A stretch of DNA of 48,517 nt from Bacteroidota bacterium (lineage in GTDB: Bacteria > Bacteroidota > Bacteroidia > Flavobacteriales > Weeksellaceae), in contig JAEWYW010000049.1 in the NCBI GenBank assembly GCA_023458535.1, positions 1 to 48,517 on the forward strand, read 5' to 3'. Under the pieces are notes generated by a model, which saw nothing but the letters and a program-made list of their open reading frames with translations, was not told the DNA's origin and did not search any database. Below, piece after piece: positions 7,706-16,573 of this stretch. Position numbers and translations under genes: made by a program. The stretch's first letter is position 1; each line of letters opens with the position of its first letter.

Positions 7706-10240
7706 TTAAGCATTCTCTGTCTTTTCAGACTTCTTAGAAGCTTTTCCTTTTTTACTAATTAAGCCATCTTTAGCTTCATTAACATCTAAGATTACGCTTT
7801 CACCTTCATTCAATTGTTTATTTACAAGCATTTCTGCTAATAAATCTTCAATATATTTCTGAATAGCACGTTTCAATGGTCTTGCACCAAAGTCTTTATC
7901 CCAACCTTTCTCGGTAATGAAATCTTTTGCTTCGGAGGTTAATTCTACTTTATAACCTAATTTTTCAAGTCTTCCGTACAATTTACCTAATTCAAGATCA
8001 ATAATTTTTCTGATATCCGTTTGCTCTAGGCTGTTGAAGATAATAATATCATCAATTCTGTTTAAGAACTCAGGAGAGAAAGCTTTCTTCAATGCACTCT
8101 CAATGGTTCCTCTCGCTCGGGAATCGGTATTGCCTTTCTTAGCGGATGTTCCAAAACCTACTCCATCGCCGAAATCTTTCAGATCTCGAGTTCCGATATT
8201 TGAAGTAAGAATAATGATGGTATTTCTAAAATCTATTTTTCTACCCAAAGAATCCGTAACGTGTCCCTCATCTAAAATCTGCAACAGGATGTTGAAAACG
8301 TCTGGATGCGCTTTTTCAATTTCATCTAAAAGCACCACTGCATAAGGTTTTCTTCTCACAGCTTCGGTTAGCTGACCTCCTTCTTCATAACCAACATATC
8401 CTGGAGGCGCACCCACTAATCTTGAGACTGCGAATTTCTCCATGTACTCACTCATATCAATTCTGATCAATGCTTCATCAGAATCGAAAAGCTCACGAGC
8501 CATTACTTTAGCCAATTCGGTTTTACCCACACCAGTTGTTCCTAAGAATATGAATGTTCCGATGGGGCGGTTAGGATCTTTCAGACCTGCTCTGTTTCTT
8601 TGGATGGCCTTAACCACTTTTTTTACAGCATCTTCCTGACCAATAACCTTACCGTTAAGTTTGTTATCCATCTGAGCCAATTTATCCAGCTCATTTTTGC
8701 CAACTTTGGTTACAGGAACACCACTCATCATCGAAACTACCTCAGCAACATTTTCTTCGGTAACCGTTTCTTTTTTCTCCTTCACGTCTTTGTCCCACTG
8801 TTCCTGTGCAGCATTTAGCTCCATTTGCAAACGCTCTTCTTCATCTTTAAGCTTTCGGGCTTCCAGATAATCTTGCGCCTTTACTGCTTTTTGTTTCAGA
8901 TCCTTTACTTCCTCAATTTTCTTTTCAGATTCTATAATTTCGGTAGGAACTTTCATGTTTTTAATATAAACACGGGAACCTGCTTCATCCATCGCATCAA
9001 TGGCTTTATCCGGTAAAAAACGATCCGTAATATATCTTGATGTTAAATTAACACACGCTGCAATCGCTTCAGGAGTATAAATAACATTATGATGATCTTC
9101 GTATTTGTCTTTAATCTGATTCAGAATAAGAATGGTTTCCTCAACAGAGGTTGGCTCTACCATTACCTTTTGGAATCTTCTTTCTAAAGCTCCGTCTTTT
9201 TCGATATATTGACGGTATTCATCCAAGGTTGTTGCACCAATACATTGAATTTCCCCCCTAGCTAAAGCAGGTTTGAACATATTGGAAGCATCTAAACTTC
9301 CTGTAGAACTTCCTGCTCCCACAATGGTATGCAGCTCGTCGATAAAAAGAATGACATCTCTGTTTTTCTCAAGCTCTGTCATGATAGCTTTCATTCTTTC
9401 CTCGAACTGTCCACGGTATTTGGTTCCTGCGACAAGACTCGCCAAATCTAAAGTAATTACCCTCTTGTTATACAGAACTCTAGATACTTTTTTCTGTTGA
9501 ATTCTTAAAGCCAAACCTTCCGCAATTGCCGATTTACCAACACCTGGCTCACCAATTAACAGCGGATTGTTTTTCTTTCTTCTAGATAGAATCTGGGAAA
9601 CTCTTTCAATCTCTTTCTCACGACCGATAACAGGATCCAATTTACCTTCTCTTGCAAGTGTAGTAAGATCTCTACCAAAATTATCCAAGGTTGGTGTCTT
9701 GCTTTTTGCATTTCCTACATTACCTGATGGTCTCTTCATCTGTCCAAAATCCTCTCTTTCATCATCATCGTCATAAGAACTCATTCTTGGTGACTGCCCA
9801 GAATTTTTTAACAATGCTCCGTATTCTTTAGACACACTTTCATAATCTACATCATAAGAACTTAAGATAGTAGTAGTTGGGTCTTCGAATTTATATAGAA
9901 TACCCAAAAGTAAATGCACCGTGTTTATTTCGGAACTTTTATATTGTCGGCATTCCAGTTCTGCTCTTTTAACTGCCTGATCAGCCATTTTTGTAAACGA
10001 AATATTAGATACTTCTTCTGCAAAAGGTGCCAAAGTAGAGGTGTTTAAAGATTCTATTTTTCTTTTAATTTGTGTAAGATCCACATTTAGATTTTGCAAA
10101 ATTTCTTTTGCAGAGTTTTCTGTTTTTATAATTCCTAAAAGCAGATGCTCTGTATTGAGAAACTCACTTTTCAACCGGCGTGCTTCACTTTTGCTTTGTT
10201 TGAATACTTGATCCAAACCTTGCGAAAATTTATAATCCAT
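7706..10240 (-). CDS. clpC: ATP-dependent protease ATPase subunit ClpC
   Basis: 844-residue Hsp100 unfoldase that feeds proteins to ClpP. Order of domains: Clp N-domain repeats (about 1-145), an acidic linker (SSYDDDDERED), first AAA+ module with Walker A GEPGVGKS (230-237) and Walker B ending FIDE (302), a UVR-type middle coiled coil (about 440-490), then second AAA+ module with Walker A GTTGVGKT (567-574) and Walker B VVLLDE (635-640). The ClpP-docking loop is recognisable near GDGVGFG in the second module. The UVR-type linker separates ClpC from ClpA and ClpB. Single-gene unit with its own terminator. Confidence 0.96.
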   Translation of the reverse strand: MDYKFSQGLDQVFKQSKSEARRLKSEFLNTEHLLLGIIKTENSAKEILQNLNVDLTQIKRKIESLNTSTLAPFAEEVSNISFTKMADQAVKRAELECRQYKSSEINTVHLLLGILYKFEDPTTTILSSYDVDYESVSKEYGALLKNSGQSPRMSSYDDDDEREDFGQMKRPSGNVGNAKSKTPTLDNFGRDLTTLAREGKLDPVIGREKEIERVSQILSRRKKNNPLLIGEPGVGKSAIAEGLALRIQQKKVSRVLYNKRVITLDLASLVAGTKYRGQFEERMKAIMTELEKNRDVILFIDELHTIVGAGSSTGSLDASNMFKPALARGEIQCIGATTLDEYRQYIEKDGALERRFQKVMVEPTSVEETILILNQIKDKYEDHHNVIYTPEAIAACVNLTSRYITDRFLPDKAIDAMDEAGSRVYIKNMKVPTEIIESEKKIEEVKDLKQKAVKAQDYLEARKLKDEEERLQMELNAAQEQWDKDVKEKKETVTEENVAEVVSMMSGVPVTKVGKNELDKLAQMDNKLNGKVIGQEDAVKKVVKAIQRNRAGLKDPNRPIGTFIFLGTTGVGKTELAKVMARELFDSDEALIRIDMSEYMEKFAVSRLVGAPPGYVGYEEGGQLTEAVRRKPYAVVLLDEIEKAHPDVFNILLQILDEGHVTDSLGRKIDFRNTIIILTSNIGTRDLKDFGDGVGFGTSAKKGNTDSRARGTIESALKKAFSPEFLNRIDDIIIFNSLEQTDIRKIIDLELGKLYGRLEKLGYKVELTSEAKDFITEKGWDKDFGARPLKRAIQKYIEDLLAEMLVNKQLNEGESVILDVNEAKDGLISKKGKASKKSEKTENA

Positions 10241-10262
10241 AATAATATCTCAATATTTATAA

Positions 10263-10270
10263 TAAAGATA
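10263..10270 (-). promoter_or_regulatory. Candidate -7 box for clpC
   Basis: Minus strand TATCTTTA (7 of 8 to TAnnTTTG), 22 nt before the clpC ATG. No convincing -33 box. Confidence 0.3.
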
Positions 10271-10370
10271 AACATTATCCTTATTGTTTTTTGAAAGTTG
10301 CAAATATTTTACCAAAAAATATTTAATGACTTTATGGCAGAAAAAATTTTATTATTTCACTGAAAATGTT

Positions 10371-10378
10371 TACGTTTG
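10371..10378 (+). promoter_or_regulatory. Promoter for the glycosyltransferase gene
   Basis: TACGTTTG, exact TAnnTTTG match, with TTTA at 10348-10351 at the ideal 19-nt spacing. The transcript would start near 10384 and carry an 80-nt leader to the ATG at 10466. That leader contains complementary segments (for example GGCTA at 10416 with TAGCC near 10450). Confidence 0.55.
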
Positions 10379-10465
10379 TTGCCCTATTAAACCTGTGTTA
10401 GGTATCCGATTTTGAAGGCTACCTCGGCATTTCAAGCATCTTTTTGGATGATAGCCAGATAAAAA

Positions 10466-11560
10466 ATGAAAAAGAAAAAAGTTTTAACAAGTGCTTTCAG
10501 TAATTTGTATACAGACCAGAGAATTGAAAAAGTTTGCAAAACACTTTACGACAACGGATATTCTGTAGAACTTATTGGACAGGATTGGGGTGGAGCAGGA
10601 AAAATGCAAAGGCCTTATCCTTTTTCTCAAATTCACTTGGTTTCTAAAAGTTTAAAAACAGCTTATTTTGAATTTAACTGGAAGTTGTATCAGGTCTTAA
10701 AAAAGAAAGCAGATAAAAACACCATACTTCACGCTAACGATATAGATGCGCTTCTTCCCAACTATCTCATTGCAAAAAAACTTAACATCCCGTTGGTTTT
10801 CGATAGCCATGAGATTTTTACGGAGATGCCTGCAATACAAGGAAAAGCTTCGCAGAAAATTTGGCGGAAACTTGAAACTTGGCTTCTTCCCAAAATGCGT
10901 TTTATGATGACTGAAAGCCAGAGCTACGCAGATTGGTTCAAAAATGCTTATGGCGTGGATGCTGTTGTAGTACGAAATATTCCCAGAAAGATTACCATAA
11001 CACCTGATTTTCCAGAAAACAATCCGAAAATAATATTGTATCAAGGTGCCATCAACCCTTTCAGAGGCTTAGGACAAACCATTCTTGCCATGCATGATGT
11101 GGATGCAAAACTATTAATCGCTGGTGATGGCCCGATGAAAAAAACCTACGAGGAACAGGTAAAGAAAGAAAACTTAGGGCATAAAGTGCAGTTTTTAGGA
11201 AAATTGATTCCTACTGATTTACGTGAAGTCACGAAAAAAGCCGACATGGGAATGAGTCTTGAAGAAAATGGAGGTGTGAGTTACTTGTATTCGCTTCCCA
11301 ATAAAGTATCGGATTATATTCAGGCAAGGGTTCCTTTGGTGATGATTAATTTCCCAGAAATGAAAAGGGTTTACAATGAATTTAAGGTAGGTGAAATGAT
11401 TGAAAATCACGACCCGAAAACCATCTCAGCCGCATTTAACAAGGTACTGAAAAACGGCAAAAGACATTATTTACCAGAACTGGAAATGGCTTCTCAAAGT
11501 TTATGCTGGGAAAATGAGGAACAGAAAATCTTAGCTTTATTTGAAAAAGCATCTCAATAA
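10466..11560 (+). CDS. Glycosyltransferase, GT4-like (GT-B fold)
   Basis: 364-residue cytosolic or membrane-associated transferase. The N-terminal half has SNLYTDQRIEKVC, HANDIDALLPNY (89-100) and FDSHEIFTE. The C-terminal donor domain shows ILYQGAINPFRGL, IAGDGP and LPNKVSDYIQARVPLV, the usual places for nucleotide-sugar binding. Donor and acceptor cannot be read from sequence; with a GT9 heptosyltransferase-like gene 0.5 kb downstream, a role in surface polysaccharide or lipooligosaccharide assembly is likely. No signal peptide. Start is the only suitable ATG. Confidence 0.85.
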   Translation: MKKKKVLTSAFSNLYTDQRIEKVCKTLYDNGYSVELIGQDWGGAGKMQRPYPFSQIHLVSKSLKTAYFEFNWKLYQVLKKKADKNTILHANDIDALLPNYLIAKKLNIPLVFDSHEIFTEMPAIQGKASQKIWRKLETWLLPKMRFMMTESQSYADWFKNAYGVDAVVVRNIPRKITITPDFPENNPKIILYQGAINPFRGLGQTILAMHDVDAKLLIAGDGPMKKTYEEQVKKENLGHKVQFLGKLIPTDLREVTKKADMGMSLEENGGVSYLYSLPNKVSDYIQARVPLVMINFPEMKRVYNEFKVGEMIENHDPKTISAAFNKVLKNGKRHYLPELEMASQSLCWENEEQKILALFEKASQ

Positions 11561-11579
11561 TCGTGCGCCGAAAATTGGT

Positions 11580-11587
11580 TATCTTTG
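11580..11587 (+). promoter_or_regulatory. Promoter -7 box of sufE
   Basis: TATCTTTG, exact TAnnTTTG match, 18 nt before the sufE ATG at 11606. The TTG inside this box could be read as a start codon; it is better explained as part of the promoter. Confidence 0.55.
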
Positions 11588-11605
11588 CACAAAGATTTTT
11601 CGAAA

Positions 11606-12025
11606 ATGACCATTAAAGAAAAACAACAAGAAATAGTAGAAGAGTTTGAATTTCTCGACGACTGGGAGCAAAAATACGAATACATTATAGAGCTTGGAAA
11701 AGAGCTCAAGAGTCTTCCTGAAGATAAAAAAACCGACGAGAACCTTATAAAAGGATGCCAAAGTAAGGTGTGGATAGATGCTGAGTTTAAGGATGGAAAA
11801 CTTTTTTTTAATGCCGATTCAGACGGCATTCTTCCGAAAGGTATTGTGGCTTTACTGATGAGAATTTACAGCGGACATACCACCAAAGAAATTTTAGATT
11901 CAGATTTTAATTTTATCTCTGAAATAGGTTTGCAGGAGTTTCTTTCTCCATCCAGAGCCAACGGACTAATGGCCATGACCAAACAGATTAAATTTTACGC
12001 AGTTGCTTATCAATTAAAATCGTGA
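11606..12025 (+). CDS. SufE family cysteine desulfurase sulfur acceptor
   Basis: 139-residue cytosolic protein that takes persulfide sulfur from a SufS-type desulfurase for Fe-S cluster assembly. The active Cys51 lies in the canonical GCQSKVW segment, and the C-terminal LSPSRANGLMAM matches the family. The open frame extends to a TTG at 11585 that sits within the promoter box, so the ATG at 11606 is used. No other suf gene is nearby. Its TGA overlaps the GTG start of the following GT9 gene, so the two are cotranscribed. Confidence 0.92.
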   Translation: MTIKEKQQEIVEEFEFLDDWEQKYEYIIELGKELKSLPEDKKTDENLIKGCQSKVWIDAEFKDGKLFFNADSDGILPKGIVALLMRIYSGHTTKEILDSDFNFISEIGLQEFLSPSRANGLMAMTKQIKFYAVAYQLKS

Positions 12026-12999
12026 CCAAGATTTTAGCATATCGTTTTTCGGCTTTTGGAGATGTTGCAATGGCAGTTCCAGTTTTTAGAGAATTTTTGG
12101 AACAAAACCCCAATGTTGAAATTTATTTTGTTTCAAGAACTAATTTTAAAGATTTGTTTGATGGCATTGATCGCATCCATTTTATTGGTGTTGATTTTGA
12201 AGATTACAAAGGTGTTCTAGGCATTAGAAAGCTGGGAAGGAAACTTTTAAAAGATATTCGACCCGACTTTGTTGCAGATTTGCATGATGTGATCCGTTCT
12301 AAAATTCTCGATAAAATTTTCCAAAGACATCACCTTAAAGTATTTAAAATAGACAAAGGCAAGGAGGAAAAAGAAAACCTTACTGATGTATGGAATCTTG
12401 ATAAAAAACCTTTGAAACGTACTGTTGAAAGATATGCAGATGTTTTCAGAGCCATGGGTTTTAAGGTAGAATTGTCTCAAAAGCTTCGTCCGATTTCCAA
12501 TAATAAATCTGGGATTGGTTTTGCTCCCTTTGCACAACATCAGGGGAAAATGTTGCCCATCGAAAAATCCTTTGAAGTGGCTAAAATACTTTCAGAAAAG
12601 CATCATTTGTATTTTTTCGGAGGTGGTAAAAATGAAGTGGAAATCCTTAATGAATGGGAACAAAAAATACCCAATTCTACAAGTTTAGCCGGCAAACTTA
12701 GCCTTCAGCAAGAACTTCAAAAAATTGGGGAATTGGATATGATGATTTCCATGGATTCAGCCAATATGCACCTTGCAAGTGTGGTGGGCACGCGATGTAT
12801 ATCTATTTGGGGTTCCACACATCCCTATGCGGGTTTTTTAGGCTTCGGACAAAGCGAAGATGATGTTGTACAAGTAAATGATTTAACGTGTAGACCGTGT
12901 TCTGTTTTTGGAGACAAAGCGTGCTTCAGAGATGATTGGGCATGTCTGGAAGAGCTCAAGATCCAGAAAATTATAGATTTAGTCAACAAAAAAGACTAA
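12022..12999 (+). CDS. Glycosyltransferase family 9 (heptosyltransferase-like)
   Basis: 325-residue protein of the ADP-heptose:LPS heptosyltransferase family, acting at the inner membrane on lipopolysaccharide core. The N-terminal RFSAFGDVAMAVPVF is the family signature. The C-terminal half has FAPFAQHQGK, AGKLSLQQE and MISMDSANMHLASVVGT, including the Asp-x-x-x-x-His pattern of the donor site. Starts with GTG overlapping sufE. The natural sugar in this organism may not be heptose. The stop codon lies inside a 10-bp hairpin. Confidence 0.88.
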   Translation: MTKILAYRFSAFGDVAMAVPVFREFLEQNPNVEIYFVSRTNFKDLFDGIDRIHFIGVDFEDYKGVLGIRKLGRKLLKDIRPDFVADLHDVIRSKILDKIFQRHHLKVFKIDKGKEEKENLTDVWNLDKKPLKRTVERYADVFRAMGFKVELSQKLRPISNNKSGIGFAPFAQHQGKMLPIEKSFEVAKILSEKHHLYFFGGGKNEVEILNEWEQKIPNSTSLAGKLSLQQELQKIGELDMMISMDSANMHLASVVGTRCISIWGSTHPYAGFLGFGQSEDDVVQVNDLTCRPCSVFGDKACFRDDWACLEELKIQKIIDLVNKKD

Positions 13000-13015
13000 T
13001 ATTTCTATTAGTCTT
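12992..13015. terminator. Hairpin between convergent GT9 and thiL genes
   Basis: Perfect 10-bp inverted repeat AAGACTAATA / TATTAGTCTT with TTTC loop. It includes the GT9 stop codon and sits between two convergent genes. There is no long T-tract, so termination on either strand may be weak. Confidence 0.5.
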
Positions 13016-13040
13016 ATCGTATTTTGTAAGAATAAATTCT

Positions 13041-14099
13041 CTATTCTTTACTTTTTAAAAAAGCGTCCCATCCTTGTGCAGTAAGCGCAATAAGCTCGTT
13101 GCTTCCTCTTCCTACCATATAATTGCCCTCGGATTCTTCCACCACATGACCTATAATTGTAAAATCTGGATGATTTTTAATTTTGTCGTACTCGCTTGCA
13201 GGAATGGTGAAAAGCAGTTCATAATCTTCTCCACCACTTAGTGCTGCCATTGTAGGATTCAAGTTAAATTCATCTGCAGTAGTAATCATTAAGGTGTCCA
13301 TTGGGATTTTATCTTCATACAAACGGAAGCCTACCTTACTTTGATCGGATAAATGAAGAATTTCTGAAGCCAATCCATCGGAAACGTCTATCATAGAAGT
13401 TGGATGAATATCGAGTTCTTTCAATGTTTTTTTAATATCTGTACGCGCTTCTGGTTTTAGCTGTCTTTGTAAGATATAATCATAACCCTCCATCTCTGGC
13501 TGCATTTGAGGATTTGCAAGATATACCGCATGCTCCCTTTCCAATATCTGCAATCCTAAGTACGCACCTCCTAAGTCACCTGAAACCACTAACAAATCTC
13601 CCACTTTTGCACCACTTCGCTTCACCATTTCATCGTCATTTACCAATCCTATTGCGGTGATGCTCATTACCAATCCAGCATTGGAACTTGTAGTGTCTCC
13701 ACCCACTAAATCCACTTTGTAGTGTTCACAGGCCAGCTGTATTCCTGCGTATATTTCTTCGAACGCCTCAACAGGGAAACGGTTAGAGGCAGCAATGGAT
13801 ACCAAAACCTGTGTAGGGGTAGCATTCATTGCAGCTATGTCGCTTAAGTTAACGACAATGGCTTTATAACCTAAATGTTTTAAAGGTGCATAGCCTAAAT
13901 TGAAGTGTACTCCCTCTGCCAAAACATCCGTAGAAACAACAACTTTTTTACTATCAGGATTAATAACTGCAGCATCATCTCCTACCGAAACCTGGGAGCT
14001 TTCATTGTTTAAACTAAAGTTTTCGGTTAAGTGTTTAATCAGTCCAAATTCTCCAAGTTGAGATACGGGCGTAAGCTGAGGATTTTTATCTTCTAACAT
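13041..14099 (-). CDS. thiL: Thiamine-monophosphate kinase
   Basis: 352-residue enzyme of the PurM-like ATP-binding superfamily that phosphorylates thiamine monophosphate to the diphosphate cofactor. Visible motifs: GDDAAV (40-45), STDVLAEGVHF (56-66), GGDTTSS and DVSDGLASE, together the Mg-ATP and substrate-binding acidic residues of the family. It follows the thioesterase gene by 12 bp on the same strand, so both likely share a transcript. No other thiamine gene is present. Confidence 0.95.
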   Translation of the reverse strand: MLEDKNPQLTPVSQLGEFGLIKHLTENFSLNNESSQVSVGDDAAVINPDSKKVVVSTDVLAEGVHFNLGYAPLKHLGYKAIVVNLSDIAAMNATPTQVLVSIAASNRFPVEAFEEIYAGIQLACEHYKVDLVGGDTTSSNAGLVMSITAIGLVNDDEMVKRSGAKVGDLLVVSGDLGGAYLGLQILEREHAVYLANPQMQPEMEGYDYILQRQLKPEARTDIKKTLKELDIHPTSMIDVSDGLASEILHLSDQSKVGFRLYEDKIPMDTLMITTADEFNLNPTMAALSGGEDYELLFTIPASEYDKIKNHPDFTIIGHVVEESEGNYMVGRGSNELIALTAQGWDAFLKSKE

Positions 14100-14111
14100 A
14101 ATTTTGGTGTT

Positions 14112-14609
14112 TTAATTGGAGAAAATATTTGGATCAACATTTTCATTTCTGAAAGGTAATGCTTTAATATCTTCTTTACTCATTACCTTATGATTTTCTG
14201 TTTTATACTCCAGCATTACTTCCAAAATGTCATCTGGTGGCGTGGTCGATTTTCTCAACATCATATCAATCCAAACCCCTGTAGCTTCTGCCGTGGCACA
14301 GTGTGTACCATCTGCCAAGTAAAATTTATGTGTAAACTGATAAATGCTGCCATCATCTGCAAAGCCATTGATCTCTACGCTTACATATACTTCCTGTCCG
14401 TAATACAATTCTTTAAAAAAGGAAAATCTCTCGTGAAGCACCACAGGGCCAATTCCCCAACGGTTAAGTGCTGATAAACCCATTTTATTTTTTTCCATGA
14501 AAGCCATTCTCGCCTGCGCACAATACGCTACATACGAAGAATTAGCAAGGTGGCGATTGGCATCTATATCGCTCCAACGGATTTCAAATTTATGATAGTA
14601 GGTTGACAT
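14112..14609 (-). CDS. Acyl-CoA thioesterase, hotdog fold (YbgC/4HBT-like)
   Basis: 165-residue hotdog-fold protein. The N-terminal RWSDIDANRHLANSSY carries the Asp (residue 16) and following His/Asn pattern of the 4-hydroxybenzoyl-CoA thioesterase group. A central FFKELYYGQEV and GSIYQFTHKFY fill the usual strands. Likely hydrolyses acyl-CoA; the acyl group is not known. It is longer than typical YbgC (about 135 aa) by a C-terminal tail. First gene of a two-gene unit with thiL. Confidence 0.85.
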   Translation of the reverse strand: MSTYYHKFEIRWSDIDANRHLANSSYVAYCAQARMAFMEKNKMGLSALNRWGIGPVVLHERFSFFKELYYGQEVYVSVEINGFADDGSIYQFTHKFYLADGTHCATAEATGVWIDMMLRKSTTPPDDILEVMLEYKTENHKVMSKEDIKALPFRNENVDPNIFSN

Positions 14610-14631
14610 AATCTTGTTTAAATATTAAGTT

Positions 14632-14639
14632 CAAAAATA
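14632..14639 (-). promoter_or_regulatory. Promoter -7 box for the thioesterase-thiL unit
   Basis: Minus strand TATTTTTG, exact TAnnTTTG match, 22 nt upstream of the thioesterase ATG. Confidence 0.45.
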
Positions 14640-14694
14640 CGGAATAATCATCGGTTGAAAAAATTGTAATTTTATGCCCCGAATAAAGTAAATC

Positions 14695-15900
14695 ATGCTG
14701 AAACATATTGTTATTGTAGGTGGTGGTGCCGCTGGTTTTTTTTGTGCTGCAAATATTGATGAGAAGAAATATAAGGTTACCCTTTTAGAACAGAATTCTG
14801 ATGTTTTGCAGAAAGTGAAAATCTCCGGTGGAGGAAGATGCAACGTTACACATGCGTGTTTTGATCCTCGAGAGCTTAGTCAATTTTATCCCCGAGGAAA
14901 TAAGGAACTTTTAAGCGTTTTCAATAAATTTCAGGCCGGAGACACCATGGATTGGTTTGAAAGTCGTGGCGTGGCTTTAAAAATTGAAAATGACAACAGG
15001 GTTTTCCCAGAATCCAATTCATCTCAAAGCATCATCAATGTGTTGATAACTGAGGTGGAGAAGAAAAAATTCAGCATCAAAACACAAACTGTCGTAAAAG
15101 AAATTTTGAAGAATGATGATCGTTATTTCATTACAACCAATAACGAAAAAATTACTGCAGATTATGTAATTTACACTCCCGGAAGTGCACCAAAGTCATT
15201 AAAAACTATTCAAAATTTAGGACATACAATCGTTTCTCCAGTTCCGTCATTATTTACTTTTAACATCAAAGATGCTCTTCTGAAAGATCTTCCAGGCACC
15301 AGTTTTACTTATGCAGAAGTGGAAATTCCTGATGCAAAATTAGAAGAAAGCGGTGCAATGCTCATCACCCACTGGGGATTAAGCGGTCCTGCCGTATTAA
15401 AACTGTCGGCATGGGGAGCTCGAAAACTAGCCGAATTGAAATATCATTTCAAAATAAGAGTGAATTTTATAGGTAAAGCAATTGCGGATGCAGAAGAAGA
15501 ATTTATTCAGTTTAAGGAGCAACATCCTAAGAAAACAATGGGACAGGCAAAAATGTTTGATGTCACTAATCGTTTTTGGAATAAAGTGTTAGACCTGTCT
15601 TCTATACATCCCGAAAAGCAGATTTCTCAAATTTCTAAAAAAGAGGTGTCGGCTATTCTTCATTTTTTATGTCGGCATGAGATGCAGGTAAGTGGAAAAT
15701 CTACATTCAAGGAAGAATTTGTAACTGCAGGTGGTGTCGATCTAAAAGAAGTGGAATTCAAAACCATGGAAAGTAAGCTATTGTCTAATTTTTATCTCGC
15801 CGGTGAAGTGCTGAACATTGATGCAGTAACTGGTGGTTTCAATTTTCAGGCTTGTTGGAGTGAGGCGTGGTTAATTGCACAAAACCTCAATTCCAAATAA
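14695..15900 (+). CDS. NAD(P)/FAD-dependent oxidoreductase, HI0933/BaiN-like
   Basis: 401-residue flavoprotein. The FAD-binding GGGAAG lies at 9-14 and the family hallmark SGGGRCNVTH at 44-53. The C-terminal end has GEVLNIDAVTGGFNFQACWSEAW, the second conserved FAD contact region of HI0933-like proteins. Members include BaiN-type enoyl reductases and proteins annotated as aminoacetone oxidases, but the substrate is not predictable. The following DUF2306 gene appears to start within its last codons. Confidence 0.88.
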   Translation: MLKHIVIVGGGAAGFFCAANIDEKKYKVTLLEQNSDVLQKVKISGGGRCNVTHACFDPRELSQFYPRGNKELLSVFNKFQAGDTMDWFESRGVALKIENDNRVFPESNSSQSIINVLITEVEKKKFSIKTQTVVKEILKNDDRYFITTNNEKITADYVIYTPGSAPKSLKTIQNLGHTIVSPVPSLFTFNIKDALLKDLPGTSFTYAEVEIPDAKLEESGAMLITHWGLSGPAVLKLSAWGARKLAELKYHFKIRVNFIGKAIADAEEEFIQFKEQHPKKTMGQAKMFDVTNRFWNKVLDLSSIHPEKQISQISKKEVSAILHFLCRHEMQVSGKSTFKEEFVTAGGVDLKEVEFKTMESKLLSNFYLAGEVLNIDAVTGGFNFQACWSEAWLIAQNLNSK

Positions 15901-16573
15901 ATTTTTTATTACTTTTAATAGCCAAAAATTTTGTTTGCAGTTCATCAGAAAATATCATTTTCTTTGGTTTAAAACCCTTTTAATCATTGGGTTTGGTTAC
16001 TTCTTTTGGTTAATGCTGCGACTAACATTAGAGTACATTCCTGTGCAACCCGATGTAAGTTTTTTAATGATTAAACAAACTGAAGTTCAGGAGCGCCCGG
16101 AATATCTTTACTTTTTTTATACCCATGTGTACACCAGTATTTTTGTTTTGTTAGCAGGGTTTCTCGCAATACTGAGGAGAAGCTTCGGCATACCGCAACT
16201 GCACAAAATATCAGGGGAAATATACGTGTTTCTCATTTTATTTTTTGCCGCACCATCGGGTTTATATATGGCAGTTTTTGCTAATGGAGGTTGGGTTTCC
16301 AAAATATCATTCGTCATTTTAGGAATACTCTGGGGATACTCCACTTTTAAAGCCTATGAATATGCCAGAAAATTAAAATTTAAACTTCATCAACAATGGA
16401 TGTGGCGCAGCTTCGCATTAACCCTTTCCGCAATTACATTAAGGATGTGGAAAGTATTGATTGTGCACCTTGTACCCATGAATCCCATGGACGTTTATCA
16501 AATTATTGCGTGGCTGGGCTGGGTACCTAATCTTTTATTGATAGAAATACTTATTAGAAAAAAAATACTATGA
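15875..16573 (+). CDS. DUF2306 family membrane protein
   Basis: Up to 232 residues, mostly hydrophobic, with about six membrane segments (roughly 33-50, 85-101, 114-132, 140-155, 178-195, 210-227) and conserved-looking His residues at HTHVYTS-like and KLHQQWMWRS positions. It resembles the DUF2306 family of uncharacterised integral membrane proteins. The start is uncertain: a TTG at 15875 overlaps the previous gene by 26 nt, another TTG lies at 15935, and the first ATG (16013) would remove the first helix. Its stop overlaps the start of the next gene by 4 nt. Function unknown. Confidence 0.65.
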   Translation: MHKTSIPNKFFITFNSQKFCLQFIRKYHFLWFKTLLIIGFGYFFWLMLRLTLEYIPVQPDVSFLMIKQTEVQERPEYLYFFYTHVYTSIFVLLAGFLAILRRSFGIPQLHKISGEIYVFLILFFAAPSGLYMAVFANGGWVSKISFVILGILWGYSTFKAYEYARKLKFKLHQQWMWRSFALTLSAITLRMWKVLIVHLVPMNPMDVYQIIAWLGWVPNLLLIEILIRKKIL

